Counted from the first letter of the stretch, positions 33,939 through 45,978 are shown. The stretch: 64,000 nt of DNA from Celoporthe dispersa (GCA_016584495.1 WAID01000007.1:1226001-1290000), one strand, 5' to 3'. The notes: a model not told the origin generated them from the sequence alone. A program made the numbers and translations.

Positions 33939-36122
33939 CTAGGCTGGCTGGGCCACACCATCATTGTGCGGACGGCTCTCAGCCAGCGCCTTTCGCAAGC
34001 CGGCGATCTCGAGTTCCATGAAGCCGATCTTGGAGTCTCGCTGGGTCAGCGTGCTCTCTACAGAGGTGAGCCGCGCCTCTCGCGCGTTCGAGACGTTCTC
34101 GACGGACGCAAGCCGCTCGCTGAGGTCCTTGACCCTCTCCTCGAGCTGCTGCATGTAGGTCCACACGGCCTGGTCGCCCTGCGCAAAGAGATTTGCGGAA
34201 GATTCGCCGCTGTTGGCGTGGCTGACGGGCCCATTGGACAACCTGGGATGCGTCGGAGCGTTGGTTGTTGGCAGCCCTGGTGGGTGCGGTTGACCTTGTA
34301 GCTTGTCAGTTGGCTGATGAAGGCGTATGACGTGGGCAAGAGGGTTTATTGTACTGTGTGGTGGTGGCAGCGGTGGCAAGGGGTGTATGTCTCGCTCAGA
34401 CGGGCGTCGAGCATACTGCTGCTGCTGCTGCTGGTGTTGGTACTGGGGAGCCAGCCCTGGCGAGCGTTGTCGCGCCTGGTCGTGGACTGCAGGGCTCAAT
34501 GGCTTGGGGCTCTCGGTGATACCTTGACGATGCAGTTGTGAGCCTCCAGCGTCGCTGCTGACGTACACGAGGAGAATTGGGGAGGGGAGTGGGGTGTTTG
34601 CATAGAGGAATTTGGAGGAGGGAAGGGGAGCCCACCAGTGATATTGCTCGCCAGACCTGAAGGGGCAGCAGCGCTGCTGTTGTTGGGCGGGTAGAGGACG
34701 CTCGGGGCTCCTGCGCGCAGGCCACCTGCGGGCGGATAGGTGCGAGAGTTCGGGCCAACGGCCTCTGCGGCCAGGGCGTGAGGGGCCTTGATCGCCGGTA
34801 GACTCTGCCTGCGGCGCTCTTCCTCCGTCATGTCCACGTCGCCGCTGTCGTCGTAGCTCATCCCGCCCATCGACTCATCGCCCTCGTTCCGAGAGGCACC
34901 GTCATACTCACCCTGGTCGCCGTAGCTTCCCATGGAGGCGCGCCGGCCGGCACAACCGCCAGCGCCCTTGCTGTGACGGGCCAGCGCATCGCCTCGTGCG
35001 AACTTGCGGCCGCATTTTGGGCACTCGTGGTTCTTCTCGCCGGTGTGTAGCTTGCCGTGGCGCTTCAGGTCGTGGAGCCGCCTGAACCTCAGGTTGCAGT
35101 CCTTGCACAGGTAGGGCTTCTCCTGGCTGTGGGTGAGGAGGTGGCTCTTCAGGTTGTGGTGGCGCGTGAACTCTGTGTCACAATAGGGGCACTTGTGCTT
35201 CTTGGACGAGATTGGCATCGGCTCGGCACCGTGGGGGGAGGCTGGAGGGTCGAGGTGGAGGCACCGGTGACTGGGCGGTACCGCTGGGGGGCAGGATCCC
35301 TGGGTACGACAGAGAGGTTGCCGCCTTCTCTGTCACCTGCGCGTCGGGCTGCGACGCAAAGCTCTGCCGGTCGCTGCGCTGGTCGACGTCCATCGGGCCG
35401 GGACTGTTCATCAGGGCATGGCCATCGGCGGCGCCTCCTGTGCTCGACGCGCTGTGCGGCGGGCTGATGTCTGTCCTCGCGTCCGAGACGTTGGGCTGCG
35501 GTATCGTGACAGGGCCGAGGGCCTTCGTGGCCTCGGCGGCCAGTGCGATCTCGTCCATTGCTGCTGGCGCGTCCTGGGGACGGCTGACCGTCATGGTGGA
35601 CCCGGACATGAGGTCGCTCAGAGCCTTGTGGTTCGGGTTCTCGCTGACCCCAGGCGGGTTGCGCCTCTGCTCCTCTTCCCTCCGTCGCCGCTCCTCCGCG
35701 ACCGCGGCGGCACCGGTGAGCTGAAACGGGGGCGACAACTGCGCTGTCAGGCCGAGACGGGCAACCTTGGACGGGGAGTAGTCGCGGTTGAACTGGGCGG
35801 CGGATGTGTTGGAGGTCGGCGAGATCGGGGACTCTTCGCGGGGTCTCTTGTTGGAGTTGCCAGGCGGCAGTGTGGGTGAACCTGTAGCGACAGGCGGCAG
35901 TGGTAGTGGTGGTGGTGGTGGTGGTGGAGGAGAGGAGGAGGCTGTGGTGGTTGTTGTTGGGGGCAGGGCTGGGGTGGACGGAGCGGCGGTGGTCGCGTGG
36001 GTGGGCGTGGCGAGGGGCGGATCTGTCGCAGTCGGTGCAGTGTGGGATGCCATGAGGCGGGATGATGAGGACGCTGGGGTTGCGATCGCTGGTGGTGTTG
36101 TGTCGTGTCTGGCGGGAGCCAA
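33939..36122 (-). CDS. C2H2 zinc-finger transcription factor, with frame breaks
   Basis: A nuclear regulator. The N-terminal part (36122 or 36053 down to about 35235) is Pro/Thr/Ser-rich with SNKRPREESPISP. Next come three tandem C2H2 fingers: CPYCDTEFTRHHNLKSHLLTH, CKDCNLRFRRLHDLKRHGKLH and CPKCGRKFARGDALARH. The tail has a Q-rich run (CTG repeat near 34418-34440) and a coiled coil (AVWTYMQQLEERVKDLSERL) ending RPHNDGVAQPA. The fingers are in a different frame from the N-terminal part; the change falls at a G6 run (35233-35238). A further junction near 34560-34650 contains either an intron (GTGGGC donor) or a second break. The finger arrangement is like fungal Cas5/Azf1-type regulators, but I do not assign a name. 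Nearly 4 kb of empty DNA upstream is typical for such regulators. Confidence 0.8.
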
Positions 36123-39100
36123 TTGCCACAGGGCCCAAATAATTCGTCGTCGTCGGCCCTGCGCGTGCCTAGAAATTATTCTTCACTGTCGCGTCGCCCG
36201 GGGGCATCCTCCCAGGCCGGGCAGTGGACTTGGCGCGAGTGACGAAATGTCGAGGCTGTGTGGTTGTGGCGCTGGCGAGGATGGATCGTGGCGCGAGCTT
36301 TGGTGGTGGTTTCGATTTCGTTAAGGCGGGCGAGGCGAGGCGAAGGAGACCAAACCGCGCGCTGCGACCTTTTGTTTCGACCGTGCACCCGTCCAAAGTC
36401 AATGTGGGCCCGAAAGATGCCTTGAGGGACGGGATCACCTCAAGCCCCCAAGGTGCGCTGGGAAATCTGAAATGATGTGTGCGTACGTGGGTGGCGCACA
36501 GCTGAAATCGAAAAGGTCAGGGCTCGTCCGTCACAACCTGGGTAAGAAACTGTACAGAGCAGTTAAAATCCTGGTTCCAGGAAGGGGGGGGGTGTGATTA
36601 AGCGGAGGCGAGAAAGGGACCTGAGAGGGACAGGGACGAAGATCGGAAAATGTGGATGATTCAGCTTGGGGTCGGGTCGAGTGGGCGACGGGGGGAAGAT
36701 GGACGAGGAGGGCTTTGGGGGGGGGGGGGCGCGAGTTGAGGCTCAGGGTGACGAACCAGCTTTGGGGGCAAACGCGGGGAGACCTCTGGGAGAGAAAGAG
36801 AGAGAGAGAGAGCGGGAGGGGGGGGGGATGAAGGGAAAAAAACCCCCCAAAAAATTAGGATAATTTGAAAAATGGTTAATTGTCATTGATTTGATTTGTA
36901 CCCGACCAGCTGGACTCGATCTGGCAAGAGTAAGGGAGGAGGACGAGGCAGCTGTGTGGGTGGGATAAGCAGGCCTGGAGGGCGGATGAACGATGTGGGA
37001 CGGGACGATCAAGATCACAAGCAATGCGACCACCCAACTGCCGGTGCGCGGCGTGTTCTGTTCTTAGTGGGTAGGCAGCAGGGCAGTGATAATGCAGGTG
37101 AGGTTATGGCTGAGTAGAGGCGCCTTAGTCCTATGTAGTCGGGATGGTACAGTACATGGTAGGTAGTAGGAGGAGGAGGAGGAGGGCAGGCTGCTGCTTG
37201 CAGCTTGTCATTTGGTGATCGGTGAGGCGATGTCCTCGTCTCTGGTGGGGCCTGGCCCTGGGAAGCAGGACACAGGCGGGCTCTACACTACCATACCTAG
37301 GGGCTCTGTCCTAAAAGTACCATCGTACCCGTAGGTACGGTAGTACCTGCAGGTGGCATGTGAGGGGAGGGTGTGGGAGGAGGCTTGTGTCCGGGTCAAG
37401 CCCACCTCTGTGTGAGGCGCTGCTTGCTCCCCTGTGCCTCTTATTCCCACAGGGGCCCGGGGGGGAGGGAAGGAGGGAGGAGCCACACCTACCAGAGGCT
37501 ATTCTGCGGTAATACTATGGTAGCACTCCGCGCATAGCATACCCGGTAAGTACCTGAACCTGGGCCTGAGCCTCTCCCTCTGATCCATGTACCTGACACA
37601 TGTCGTAAGAATCCATGGCGCAGCAGCAGAGGGAAAGAAGAAGAAGCAGCCAAATTAAAAAAAAAAAAAAAGGAAAGGCTGTCGGTTTTGTTCCCGACAC
37701 CCACACCTCGCCTGCATCAGATTGTTCCAGACTGTCATCTATCATGTCGATCATCTAGTCACGATGGTTTAAGATTTTTTCCTCTCCCTCTCTCCTATAC
37801 GAGGGCTTGTGTCACAGTGATAGCACATCACAATATCCATCCTCATAACCCGCAGGTTGGTTTTGGGTTTGGCGTGTCCTGCTGGCGGCCAATCCCTGAC
37901 TGACAGGACGGCACGGCCTAAACCACCTTGAGCCACAGGCAGCCCACCCGCTGTAACCCTGCACTGACAGGAAGGGGAAGTGAGGGGTCCACGCCAAGGC
38001 GCAATAGGCAAGCACACTTGTACTGTTCAGGCCATGCAGCCATCATGCGCCCTCCTGTTGGGCTTAGTGGCGTCCTGACCTCGGCCGTGGACTGACACGC
38101 GCATGCCCCGACGCCCACCGGGAAGCAGCAAGGAAAAACGTGATGACGAGGATAATGATAGGTAAAAGGGCCCACTCCCAGCGCGGTAAGGAGGGTAAAC
38201 GAAGGGAAAGGGCACCTTGGCACCGCTGTCATCACATGGGCGGAAGGAAGCAGTGCATAGCGCCCTTTTTTTTTTTTTTCTTTTTTTTTTTTTTCTCTTT
38301 TCTCTCCCTCCTCTTCTTCAGCAGCGATCTTCACAGGACGGGCAAGATGTCTTACGACACCACATGTACTAGTAGTATGTATGTATTACAGCGAGCGGCA
38401 CCGGGGTTTGACCCACTTCGGCGTCTGCTCAGTCAGCCTACCATCCGCTCACGATGATTACTACTTTCTCTCGAGAGGAATGTCGGGACTTTTTTTTCAT
38501 AATAAACTACAGTGCCACGTGGGTACCACCCATCTTGATCCTTTGAAGGCGAGTGCTACATAAGTCCAGAATCCTCAAGTGACTGGGTGCGTAGCTGGCT
38601 GGCTGACTGTTGCTGGCACAGACCGCCGCGGTTCCGCGCCCTCCTCGTTTTTGTTATGACCTGGTAGTAGTCACAACGCCATGATTACCTATTTTCCCCT
38701 ACCGTACCTGCTAGTTAGCACGAGCGCCTGCCTCACTTCGCCCCTGGAGAGTCAGCGCAGGTAGACGGTATACACCCTAGCGCTCAGCGGCAGCCCCTAT
38801 TAATACGGCAGATCATCGCCCCCAGCCTGGCCCGCCTACGTACAGTCTTCTCGTCTTTTGTGTGGGTGTCTTGTCGGCTCTCAGCTGCCGTGAGCACTTC
38901 AACCACGGGCAGCCGTATCGAGAGCAGTTCTGTTCTCCCCTCTCCTCCCCCCCTCCCTCCCCCCATTTGGCCTGAGAAGCAGTCAGCAGCCACATCGCCC
39001 GGCAGCTGTTTCAATGCTGACATAAGGCCGAAAGACAAGTTTCTCGGGCCACCCGAGTTGCGACTGCGCCGTCTTGACCTGCTCGAGACACTGAGCCGCT

Positions 39101-40028
39101 TTCCGGTCTCATTCCTGCACGGAGATGCCGGATCTTGATGCCATTGAGGGTGTACACCCTCTCTTGCCGTTGATCGAGAAGGAATCAAGCAAGAAGAAAG
39201 AGAGAACAGAGAAATAAAATAGAAAATTTTTTAAAAAAAGTTAGTGGCTGACGTGGTTCTGTGTGACCTCGTTCATCCTGTTGATCCATGCCATGGGATT
39301 GGTCGCCTTCTGGTCTCAGCTGTCATCTGTGGCGATCCGATCGGAGACGCCACCGAACACTGGGGATCTTCTCACTCCCTAACCTCCCACCAAGGTTCCG
39401 CGTCCTCATTACCAACAGTGTGGGATGGGCGAGATATGAGAAGCCTTGAGCGGGGAGGTAGGGAAGGAAAAAAAAGAGCCGCACGGTGTCCCTGGGTGCC
39501 CAGGCTGAGACCGGTCATCCCGGCTGCTTGGGAAAGACTGTCGCCCTTAGCCAGCCTGTCTGATGAGGCATTGCACCGAGCAAGCGCCGTACACTCGATA
39601 CTCTCAGGCAGGCATTCTTGCTCGGTTTATTGCCCAGGACAGACTCGCGTGCTGGGTGCTGGAGCACTGCTGATGGTTTCAACCGTGGAGACACGTTATC
39701 ACCATTGCACGAAAAAGGAAGCATCCATAGCTGTTCTGCATTCAACCTGCACGGTTGAAATATTCATTGCCTAGCTTCGAACACTACAAGTGCATCAGGC
39801 TCCTTCGCCATGTGGCCTCAAGCGGGCAAGGGTAGGTGGAAGGTAAATATGGCCAAGCCATGATCCATTTACAACATCTTATGTGTTTATGCTACCGTCA
39901 GAAAGAATGGCTATTTACAGATAGAAAGACGTCCCACAGCAGGGTGAGAGTACTGCGAGGGAAACAACAACACTCATCGCCACTCAACCACGAGCCGCTT
40001 ATGGGATCCTTTGTGTCTCTCTTGTCTC
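36123..40028. other. Long intergenic region (3.9 kb)
   Basis: No convincing gene. It holds G-rich tracts near 36720-36735, a GA run near 36797-36813, T-runs near 38266-38295 and an imperfect inverted repeat at 37318-37347. It includes the upstream region of the C2H2 gene (-) and the 3' flank of the GH53 gene (-). Confidence 0.6.
37318..37347. repeat. Imperfect inverted repeat
   Basis: GTACCATCGTACC and GGTACGGTAGTAC flank a CGTA spacer; the arms match at 11 of 13 positions. It lies about 1.2 kb upstream of the C2H2 gene. Confidence 0.55.
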
Positions 40029-41194
40029 TTACAAGGACCCAAAGGTGGCCACGCTGGACAGGGCCTCGCCCGAGGACGAGAACATGCAGTTGTCGGCACA
40101 GCTGCTGCCCAGGTTGGCGTTGTCGATCCACGCAGGCTCCCAGTAGAACAGGCCCACACCACCAGAGACGTCCTCGACGACGGCGGTGACGTCCTCAAGC
40201 CAGGTGGACTGGCCGGCGGCGGAGAAGGGGATGCTGGTGGTGTCGCTGGGGAAAGAGTACTCCGGGTCCGGGCACGAGGTGGGCCAGTTGGTCTCAGCGA
40301 TGATGAGATCCTTGCCCCAGGCGCTGTACATGTTCCCGAGGCTGGTCTTCAGGGAGGACAAGGTGGCCTCGTCCGAGTAGAAGGGGTAGTACGACACACC
40401 CATGACGTCAAAGTCGGTCGAGTCCAGGGGGCCGGCGGCCAGGACGCCCTCGTAGAACCACTCCTGCAGGCTCCAGTCCCAGCCGTTGGCCAGGTGGATC
40501 ATGATCTTGGGCTGGGTGGTCAGGTCCGAGTCCTTGATGCCCCAGGCGGCGCTGTGCAGCAGGGTGGCCACGTTGTCGAAGCCGGCGGTCGACGCCTCGC
40601 CCGTGGGGAACAGCAGGCCGTTGCTGATCTCGTTGCCGATGGAGATGATCTGCGGCGAGATGCCCGCCTCGGCGAAGGCGTTGGACACGTCCATGGTGTA
40701 GTTGTAGAGCTCATCTTGTTTTTGAAAAGAGTCAGCCGGTCGGTTCACAGACCAGACAAGACAGACGGACAGACAAATAGGAAAAACAAGCATCTATGAT
40801 AAGGGGGGAGCAGGAACGTACAAGCCAGGTCATCAATGTCGGTAGGCCAGCCGCTGGGGATGGCCTGATCGGCCGGGTCCGCCCAGGTGTCGCTGAAGTG
40901 CAGGTCGAGGTAGAGACCCAAGCCGGCGGCATCGGCACGCTTGGCCAGGGCCAGGTTGTAGTCGAGGTCATAGCTGCCGTCGGAGGGGTTGACCCAGACA
41001 CGCTGGCGGACGGTGGTGACGCCCGCAGCAGCGAGGATGGTCTCGAGGGCCTCGGTGGTGCCCGAGGCGGTCTTGTAGCTGACGCCCGCAGCCTCCTCGA
41101 CGGCCACGCTGGACCAGTCGGCGCCGACGTAGGTTAGGGCCGCGGAGGCGACGGAGGCCCCGGACAGGAGGGGCAGGAGGGAGTTGGAGATCAT
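40029..41194 (-). CDS. Secreted GH53 arabinogalactan endo-beta-1,4-galactanase
   Basis: Hydrolyses beta-1,4-galactan side chains of pectin outside the cell. The protein is 352 aa in two exons (41194-40822 and 40714-40029; 107-nt intron, acceptor AAG). The N-terminus is a short signal peptide ending near SVASA. Catalytic landmarks are both present: IGNEISNG puts the acid/base Glu at residue 153, and IIAETNWPT puts the nucleophile at Glu265. Other family motifs are VRQRVWVNPSDG, LDLHFSDTWADP, HLANGWDW, MGVSYYPF and GLFYWEPAWI. Length is usual for the family and the frame is intact. The CT-rich leader just upstream of the start is typical of fungal secreted enzymes. Confidence 0.95.
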
Positions 41195-42434
41195 TGTCTC
41201 TGGTTGGTCGTTTGTGTGTGGGTGTGTGTGTGTATAAGATGTGTAATATAGGAGGGAGAACAAGTTATTTAAAAACGAGAGAAACAAAAGACGGACCAGC
41301 CAGGGGTACTTGACACCTAAACCAATGAAAGAATGAAGTAATGAAAAGGGCAGCAGAACAAGACGTTCTCTCTCTTCCTCTCGGGATGGCAGCCGAAGGG
41401 GGAGAGGGACACGATGCTGTTTTTATCTGTTCCAGAAAGTATATGGCAAAAGAAAACACCAATGCCTGACACCAAACACAAACACATCACTCCTTGTCCT
41501 CCTGCTCCTCCTCCTCCCCTTTACTAGCAAAACAAGCTGGAGAAAATAACTTCCGTACGATATCCACACCACGATGCACCAAGACATGTCATGTCCGTCA
41601 TCCCAAAACCCCTCCTCCTCCTCCCTCCTCGTCGCCACTGTGGGCCGCCCTCCCTCAGCCCAACTATGGTACATATTAATTATGGTGCATACATACTATG
41701 TGAGAACCATACTATGTACCCAGAAAGTCGTATGGGAGCCATGGTATTTTTACGAGAACCGAGCCCCGCGCAGACAGGAAACATCCCAAGCTCCCCCCCT
41801 TCATTAACCCTGGGCGGGGCGCCCTGCCGAAAGGCGCAAGTGGAGAGCGAGCACGCCCGCCGGTTCGTCGAGCGCGCAGCCGCGTCTACCCCGGATCCTC
41901 AGGGGGACGAGGCTCTGTTTGAAACGCCGATCCTTGGCCCTGCTGGGCGAACGGCCCCTGAATTTCCGTCGGCGGGATTTCTCCAACAAGGCAGCCTCTT
42001 TTCTTTCGTTCTTCTTTTTTTGGGTTCCTTCTTTCTCTTCACATGACAGATGGACAGAAATGCACTGATAATTCTAGTACTTTTAAGGAAGAAGGGTGGT
42101 CATGAGAACAGCCTGATCATGTGCTTTTAATTAATACTCCTCGAGAAACAAAAGAGAGAGGGAAAGAGTACCGCCTAGCCGTCGTCCTCCTTCCTTGGCC
42201 CCCATCCCCTGTCAAGCCCAGATCAGTCAATGTCATCGCGAAGTGTCAGGGCATGATCGACCAATGACGAACCAGGTTCGGCGCGATCCGGACCGTCTGT
42301 GCCCAACCAGCCCTGCCCTGCTTGCAAGAAAGGGCGGAAGCTCTGCCGCCGCAACCACGTCACTCCCTTTTGCCTTTCCACGAAGTAACAAGACTTGTTA
42401 ACGCAGGAAAGAAGAGGGAGAGGGGAGAGAGACG

Positions 42435-42467
<33 letters not shown>

Positions 42468-42719
42468 GGTTCGGACACCACCAACCCAGAAATCCACATC
42501 GTCTTTCCTAACCGTGATTGTGCCTCTATGCTCCAGCTTCGACCGACCCATCGCAAACCGAATGCTCATATAATGCAACGCCGTGCACTGTGGTGATGTG
42601 CCTCTCTCGATGTTGAGTGAGGGCTTAGGGAGGAACCGAGATGGAAAAGAAGAGAACAGCGGCCCAGCCAACGTATTATGCAGGAGAACGCCCTCGACGG
42701 TGATCGAGACAATCTCGTC
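41195..42719. other. Intergenic region with GA microsatellite
   Basis: Holds the promoter side of the GH53 gene and the 3' flank of the F-box-like gene. A GA run is at about 42434-42467. Two direct copies of CATACTATGT lie near 41694-41720. No gene is seen. Confidence 0.6.
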
Positions 42720-42752
42720 AGCTCCCCCTGCCAGGCGAGAGGCAGGGGAGCT
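42720..42752 (-). terminator. Hairpin directly after the F-box-like gene stop codon
   Basis: AGCTCCCCCTGCC (42720-42732) and GGCAGGGGAGCT (42741-42752) form a GC-rich hairpin with one bulged C and an 8-nt loop. It starts at the base following the stop codon of the minus-strand gene, so it would lie in the 3' UTR. A role in 3' end formation or mRNA stability is inference only. Confidence 0.45.
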
Positions 42753-44067
42753 TTAGCCCTTGGTGGCATGTTCGACAGCAGCATAACCCTTCCAGCCCTT
42801 GCACCCAACCTCCTCACCCACAACGCGGTGCACCTCCTCCAGCGTATCATTGGCACCCCAGGTCGTCTCGTCCCATTCCTCGCCGTCGTCCCCGTCCTCC
42901 TTCTCTGCCATCTCCTGCCTCTTGGCCTCGACAAACCGCTGCCTCAGCTCCTCCATGATAGTCATGTGCAGACCATCCGGTGCCTTGGCCTCGTCCTCCT
43001 CCACAGCGCCCCATCCCCATCCCCCGCTCCACTCGAAGAACATGACCTCTTCCGTGCAGGCCCAGATCGCCGCCTTGACAAACGAGTGCACAGGGCCCCG
43101 GCCCCTCAGAAAGCCCCACAGGATGAACCCGCCACCACGCAACAGCACCTCCTTAAAGGCCATCACGCGGGCGTGTCCCGTACCCGGGTCGCTCTCGAGG
43201 AGCCGCATGCAGTACCGCGCGTAGCTCCTTGGACCCTCCCGCCGCCAGCGTCAGCAGCCAGCAGAGGAGCCGGGTGGGGAGCGAGCGCAGCAGCGTGATC
43301 TGGAGGTGGCGGAGCTGGCGCATCTTGCGGAAGTGCAGCGCGAGCCTGGCGTTGTAGGCGCTCAGCGTATTAACGCCGGTGCCGCGGAAGTCGGCCGTGC
43401 TGCTGCTGTCGCTCACGGTGTGCCAGGCCCGAGCCCTGGCCCTGGCGTCGCTCACGCCCTGGACCTCATCGAGTGACGGGTGGGCCGCGAGGTCGGCGAT
43501 CCGGTCCGTGACGTACAGGGCATCTCGCAGGCCGGTCTTGAACTTCTCGAGCGAGTCGAGGGAGCCGAGACCCAGGGTGTTGGGGTGGTCGGTGAGCATG
43601 AACCCGCCGCGATCCAGGATGGAATCCATGCGGTCCTCGCGGCGCTGGAGCTCCCCGGACGGTGTGGAGGGAGTTGCGCATGGGAATAGCGCATCTCTTC
43701 TCGTCCCTGGAGGTCAGGACCAGGCCGGCAGGAGGACTTGGGTAGGTGGCAATCTTGGCCTTGGCAATGCTGTGCTTGTAGGAGTTGATGGAGAGGTAGA
43801 AGTCCTAACGGTTGCCCTTGTCAGTATGCCTGGGGGGGATCACACCAAAATTTGGCCCTGCAAAGGGCTCTCCCTCTCTCATGACAAGACCCCAAACCAT
43901 AGGCTACAGGTGCTTGTGATAAACAGAAGGGACTGTAGGAGGTATCATCAGGGAACCTGCTGGCTTACTCTGCATGTCTGCATCAGACTGGACAGCGTCT
44001 TCAGGTCGCAGCGCTCAGCAACGTCAAGAAGCAGGTCTTGGCTGACCCGGTACCCAGCATGTGACAT
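42753..44067 (-). CDS. F-box-like protein, with two frame breaks
   Basis: The first exon (44067-43969, 33 codons) reads GYRVSQDLLLDVAERCDLKTLSSLMQTCR, an F-box-like helix pair that would bind Skp1 in an SCF ubiquitin ligase (family inference). A 164-nt intron (43805-43968) leads to DFYLSINSYKHSIAKAKIATYP. The frame then shifts at a C4 run (43653-43656), between SLHTV and RMDSILDRGGFMLTDHP. It shifts again near 43233-43241, between LLTLAAGG and SYARYCMRLLESDPG. The remainder (VMAFKEVLLRGGGF ... GCKGWKGYAA) ends at 42753. Both breaks sit in short G/C runs and one base would mend each, so consensus errors are plausible. No WD or LRR repeats are seen, so any substrate is unknown. Confidence 0.6.
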
Positions 44068-45127
44068 TGTGATGATAGCAGTGTAACTCCTCCAAAAGGA
44101 ATACAAAGTATCAATGAAGGGGGGCTGGCAAGGTGATGGATGCTCTCGTTGGCCCAAGAAGAGGATGAGATGGCTATGGTTGGTGGTGGTGGTGGTGATG
44201 GTGGGTGAAAGTGGTTGGTATGAGTGTGATTTAATAATTCTGAGTGCAGCCTCTATTTGTTTGTTGTAGATGGGTTGCCATATGATCGGAGGAGGGCCCT
44301 TGGCCAGGAAGTGGCCAGTGAATCAGTCAACTTGGTGTGTTGAGCACCTTGATGGCTCCTTCACCACTAGCTATGAGCGGTGGATCTCTGCAAGTCACAG
44401 CTTGGCCTTGACGACTAGAGACTGAATCACCGCAAATGGTGTCTTTCAGTGGAAAGAGAGGGAACCTTGATGGTACTCAGTCAGCGTCATTTTCTGATCT
44501 TGCCATTGTGCTGAATGTTGACAATAAGCTAGAGAGGGTGAGTCAGTCAACCGACAACCTTAGTAGGTGAGCTACAGTTGAGGCTGATCTGAAGGGTTCT
44601 TCTGTACACACTCCAGTACTCACATATATAATGACATTATTGTCGTGGCTCATATTTTAGTGTAGTGTTAGGGTGGTGGTCCGGCGGGTGCCGGTCACTC
44701 CCTTGGTCTCATGCCCAGGCTTGTTGTCATGTGGTTGCTGTGACAAAAGTGCTGTCTTCACCCGGGGTGAGGCTAGGTTCTGACTTGTCCATCTCGTTAC
44801 CAGCTAGACTGGTAGACCACATCGTAAAAGGTAAAACTCTGAAAAATCTAGAATCGACCATATTGCCAGGGAGGTTGGATGCCATATGGAGGAGAAAAAG
44901 AGGAGGAAAAAAAGGAGAGAGAAAAAGAAAAAAAAAAGGGTGGGCATCATTTTGACAGGGTTGTTGCACCATCATTGATGGGTGACAAACTTGGCATGTT
45001 GTTAGGACAAGCATGGAAGAAGTGGTGTTGGAGACTGTGTGTGTTGCTTTCCCCTTCTTGGCTATTCAGGACTGATGTCCACCACACGGGGGGACATTCT
45101 TTCGTCCACAGGTTGCTGCTGATTACT
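44068..45127. other. Intergenic region
   Basis: About 1.06 kb between two minus-strand genes. It has a purine-rich tract near 44885-44940 and a GGT repeat near 44182-44200. It presumably contains the F-box-like gene's promoter. No gene is seen. Confidence 0.55.
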
Positions 45128-45978
45128 TCATATCTCCGTGACACGGTCTTTGACCTCAACACTCTTCCCTCCCACAGACCCAAGTGTTCGGATCTTGTCC
45201 ACAAGCTCGTCCTTCTGGTCCATGGCGAGAATGTCGTCAGAGCCGCCGATGCTTATGCCATTGATAATGATATTGGGTACAGTTGTCCGGCTGGTCATTT
45301 TGGCCAGCTTCTCTTGTATCTGCTTGCCCAGGGGGTGGATGTCGAGCTCAACAACATATGGCTCAGGGGTGATGTTGTACTTGTCAAGCAGGACAGCCTT
45401 GGCCCTCTTGGAGTACTGGCAATATGTCTTGGAGAAGATGATCACTGTGCACCTCGTCAGTATACAGTCTCGACTGTATGTGGCCAGACGGTCTCACCAG
45501 GAGACTTCTTGAGGATCTCGTTGAGGGTCGTCTCAACCTGGTGATCCTCCTCTGTCTCCTTTGTCCCGGCACCATTCCCACCAGGCTTGTCGCCAGACAG
45601 CTTCTTCTGCCCACCTGCTGAGCTGCCCACGCCGATGACCTGCTCTGGCTTCTCAGGCCTCATCACCTTGGCATTGGCTGAGTCCTTTGCCTTCTGCTCA
45701 GCAGCATCCAGCCGTGCCCGCATGTCCTTGGCCAGCTGCTTGTCGTCCTCCTGCTCACTTGTGGAGCTGCCTGTGCCCTTGTTCGCATCGGGTATTGACT
45801 GGGCCACACCCTCACCGTGTGCCTTGTCGAGCCCCTCTCTTGTCTTTTTCCAGAAGTCATTGAATGTCCTGCTGTCTACCTCTTCTGACGCTCTAAGCTG
45901 GGATGTATAAACAAGGGTCATGACAACAGCAGCGATGACACCTATGAAGAGCAGCCGCAGCCGCCTTGTAGAAGGCAT
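45128..45978 (-). CDS. Membrane-anchored monothiol glutaredoxin (Grx6/Grx7 type)
   Basis: A redox enzyme of the secretory pathway, by similarity to yeast Grx6/Grx7. Exon 1 (45978-45498) starts with a signal anchor (RLLFIGVIAAVVMTLVYTS), followed by a charged, probably disordered linker. A 53-nt intron (45445-45497) leads to the glutaredoxin domain in exon 2. The active site is TYCQYSKR, with Cys169 and Ser172 in place of a second cysteine, so it is monothiol. TTVPNIIINGISIGGSDDI supplies the cis-Pro and GG..D glutathione-binding motifs. Length 265 aa, frame intact. The orientation expected is N-terminus in the cytosol and domain in the ER/Golgi lumen. Confidence 0.92.

Noticed and set aside
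41690..41725. Direct CATACTATGT repeats as transposon target duplications
   Set aside because: Only 10 nt, close together and with no element between them.
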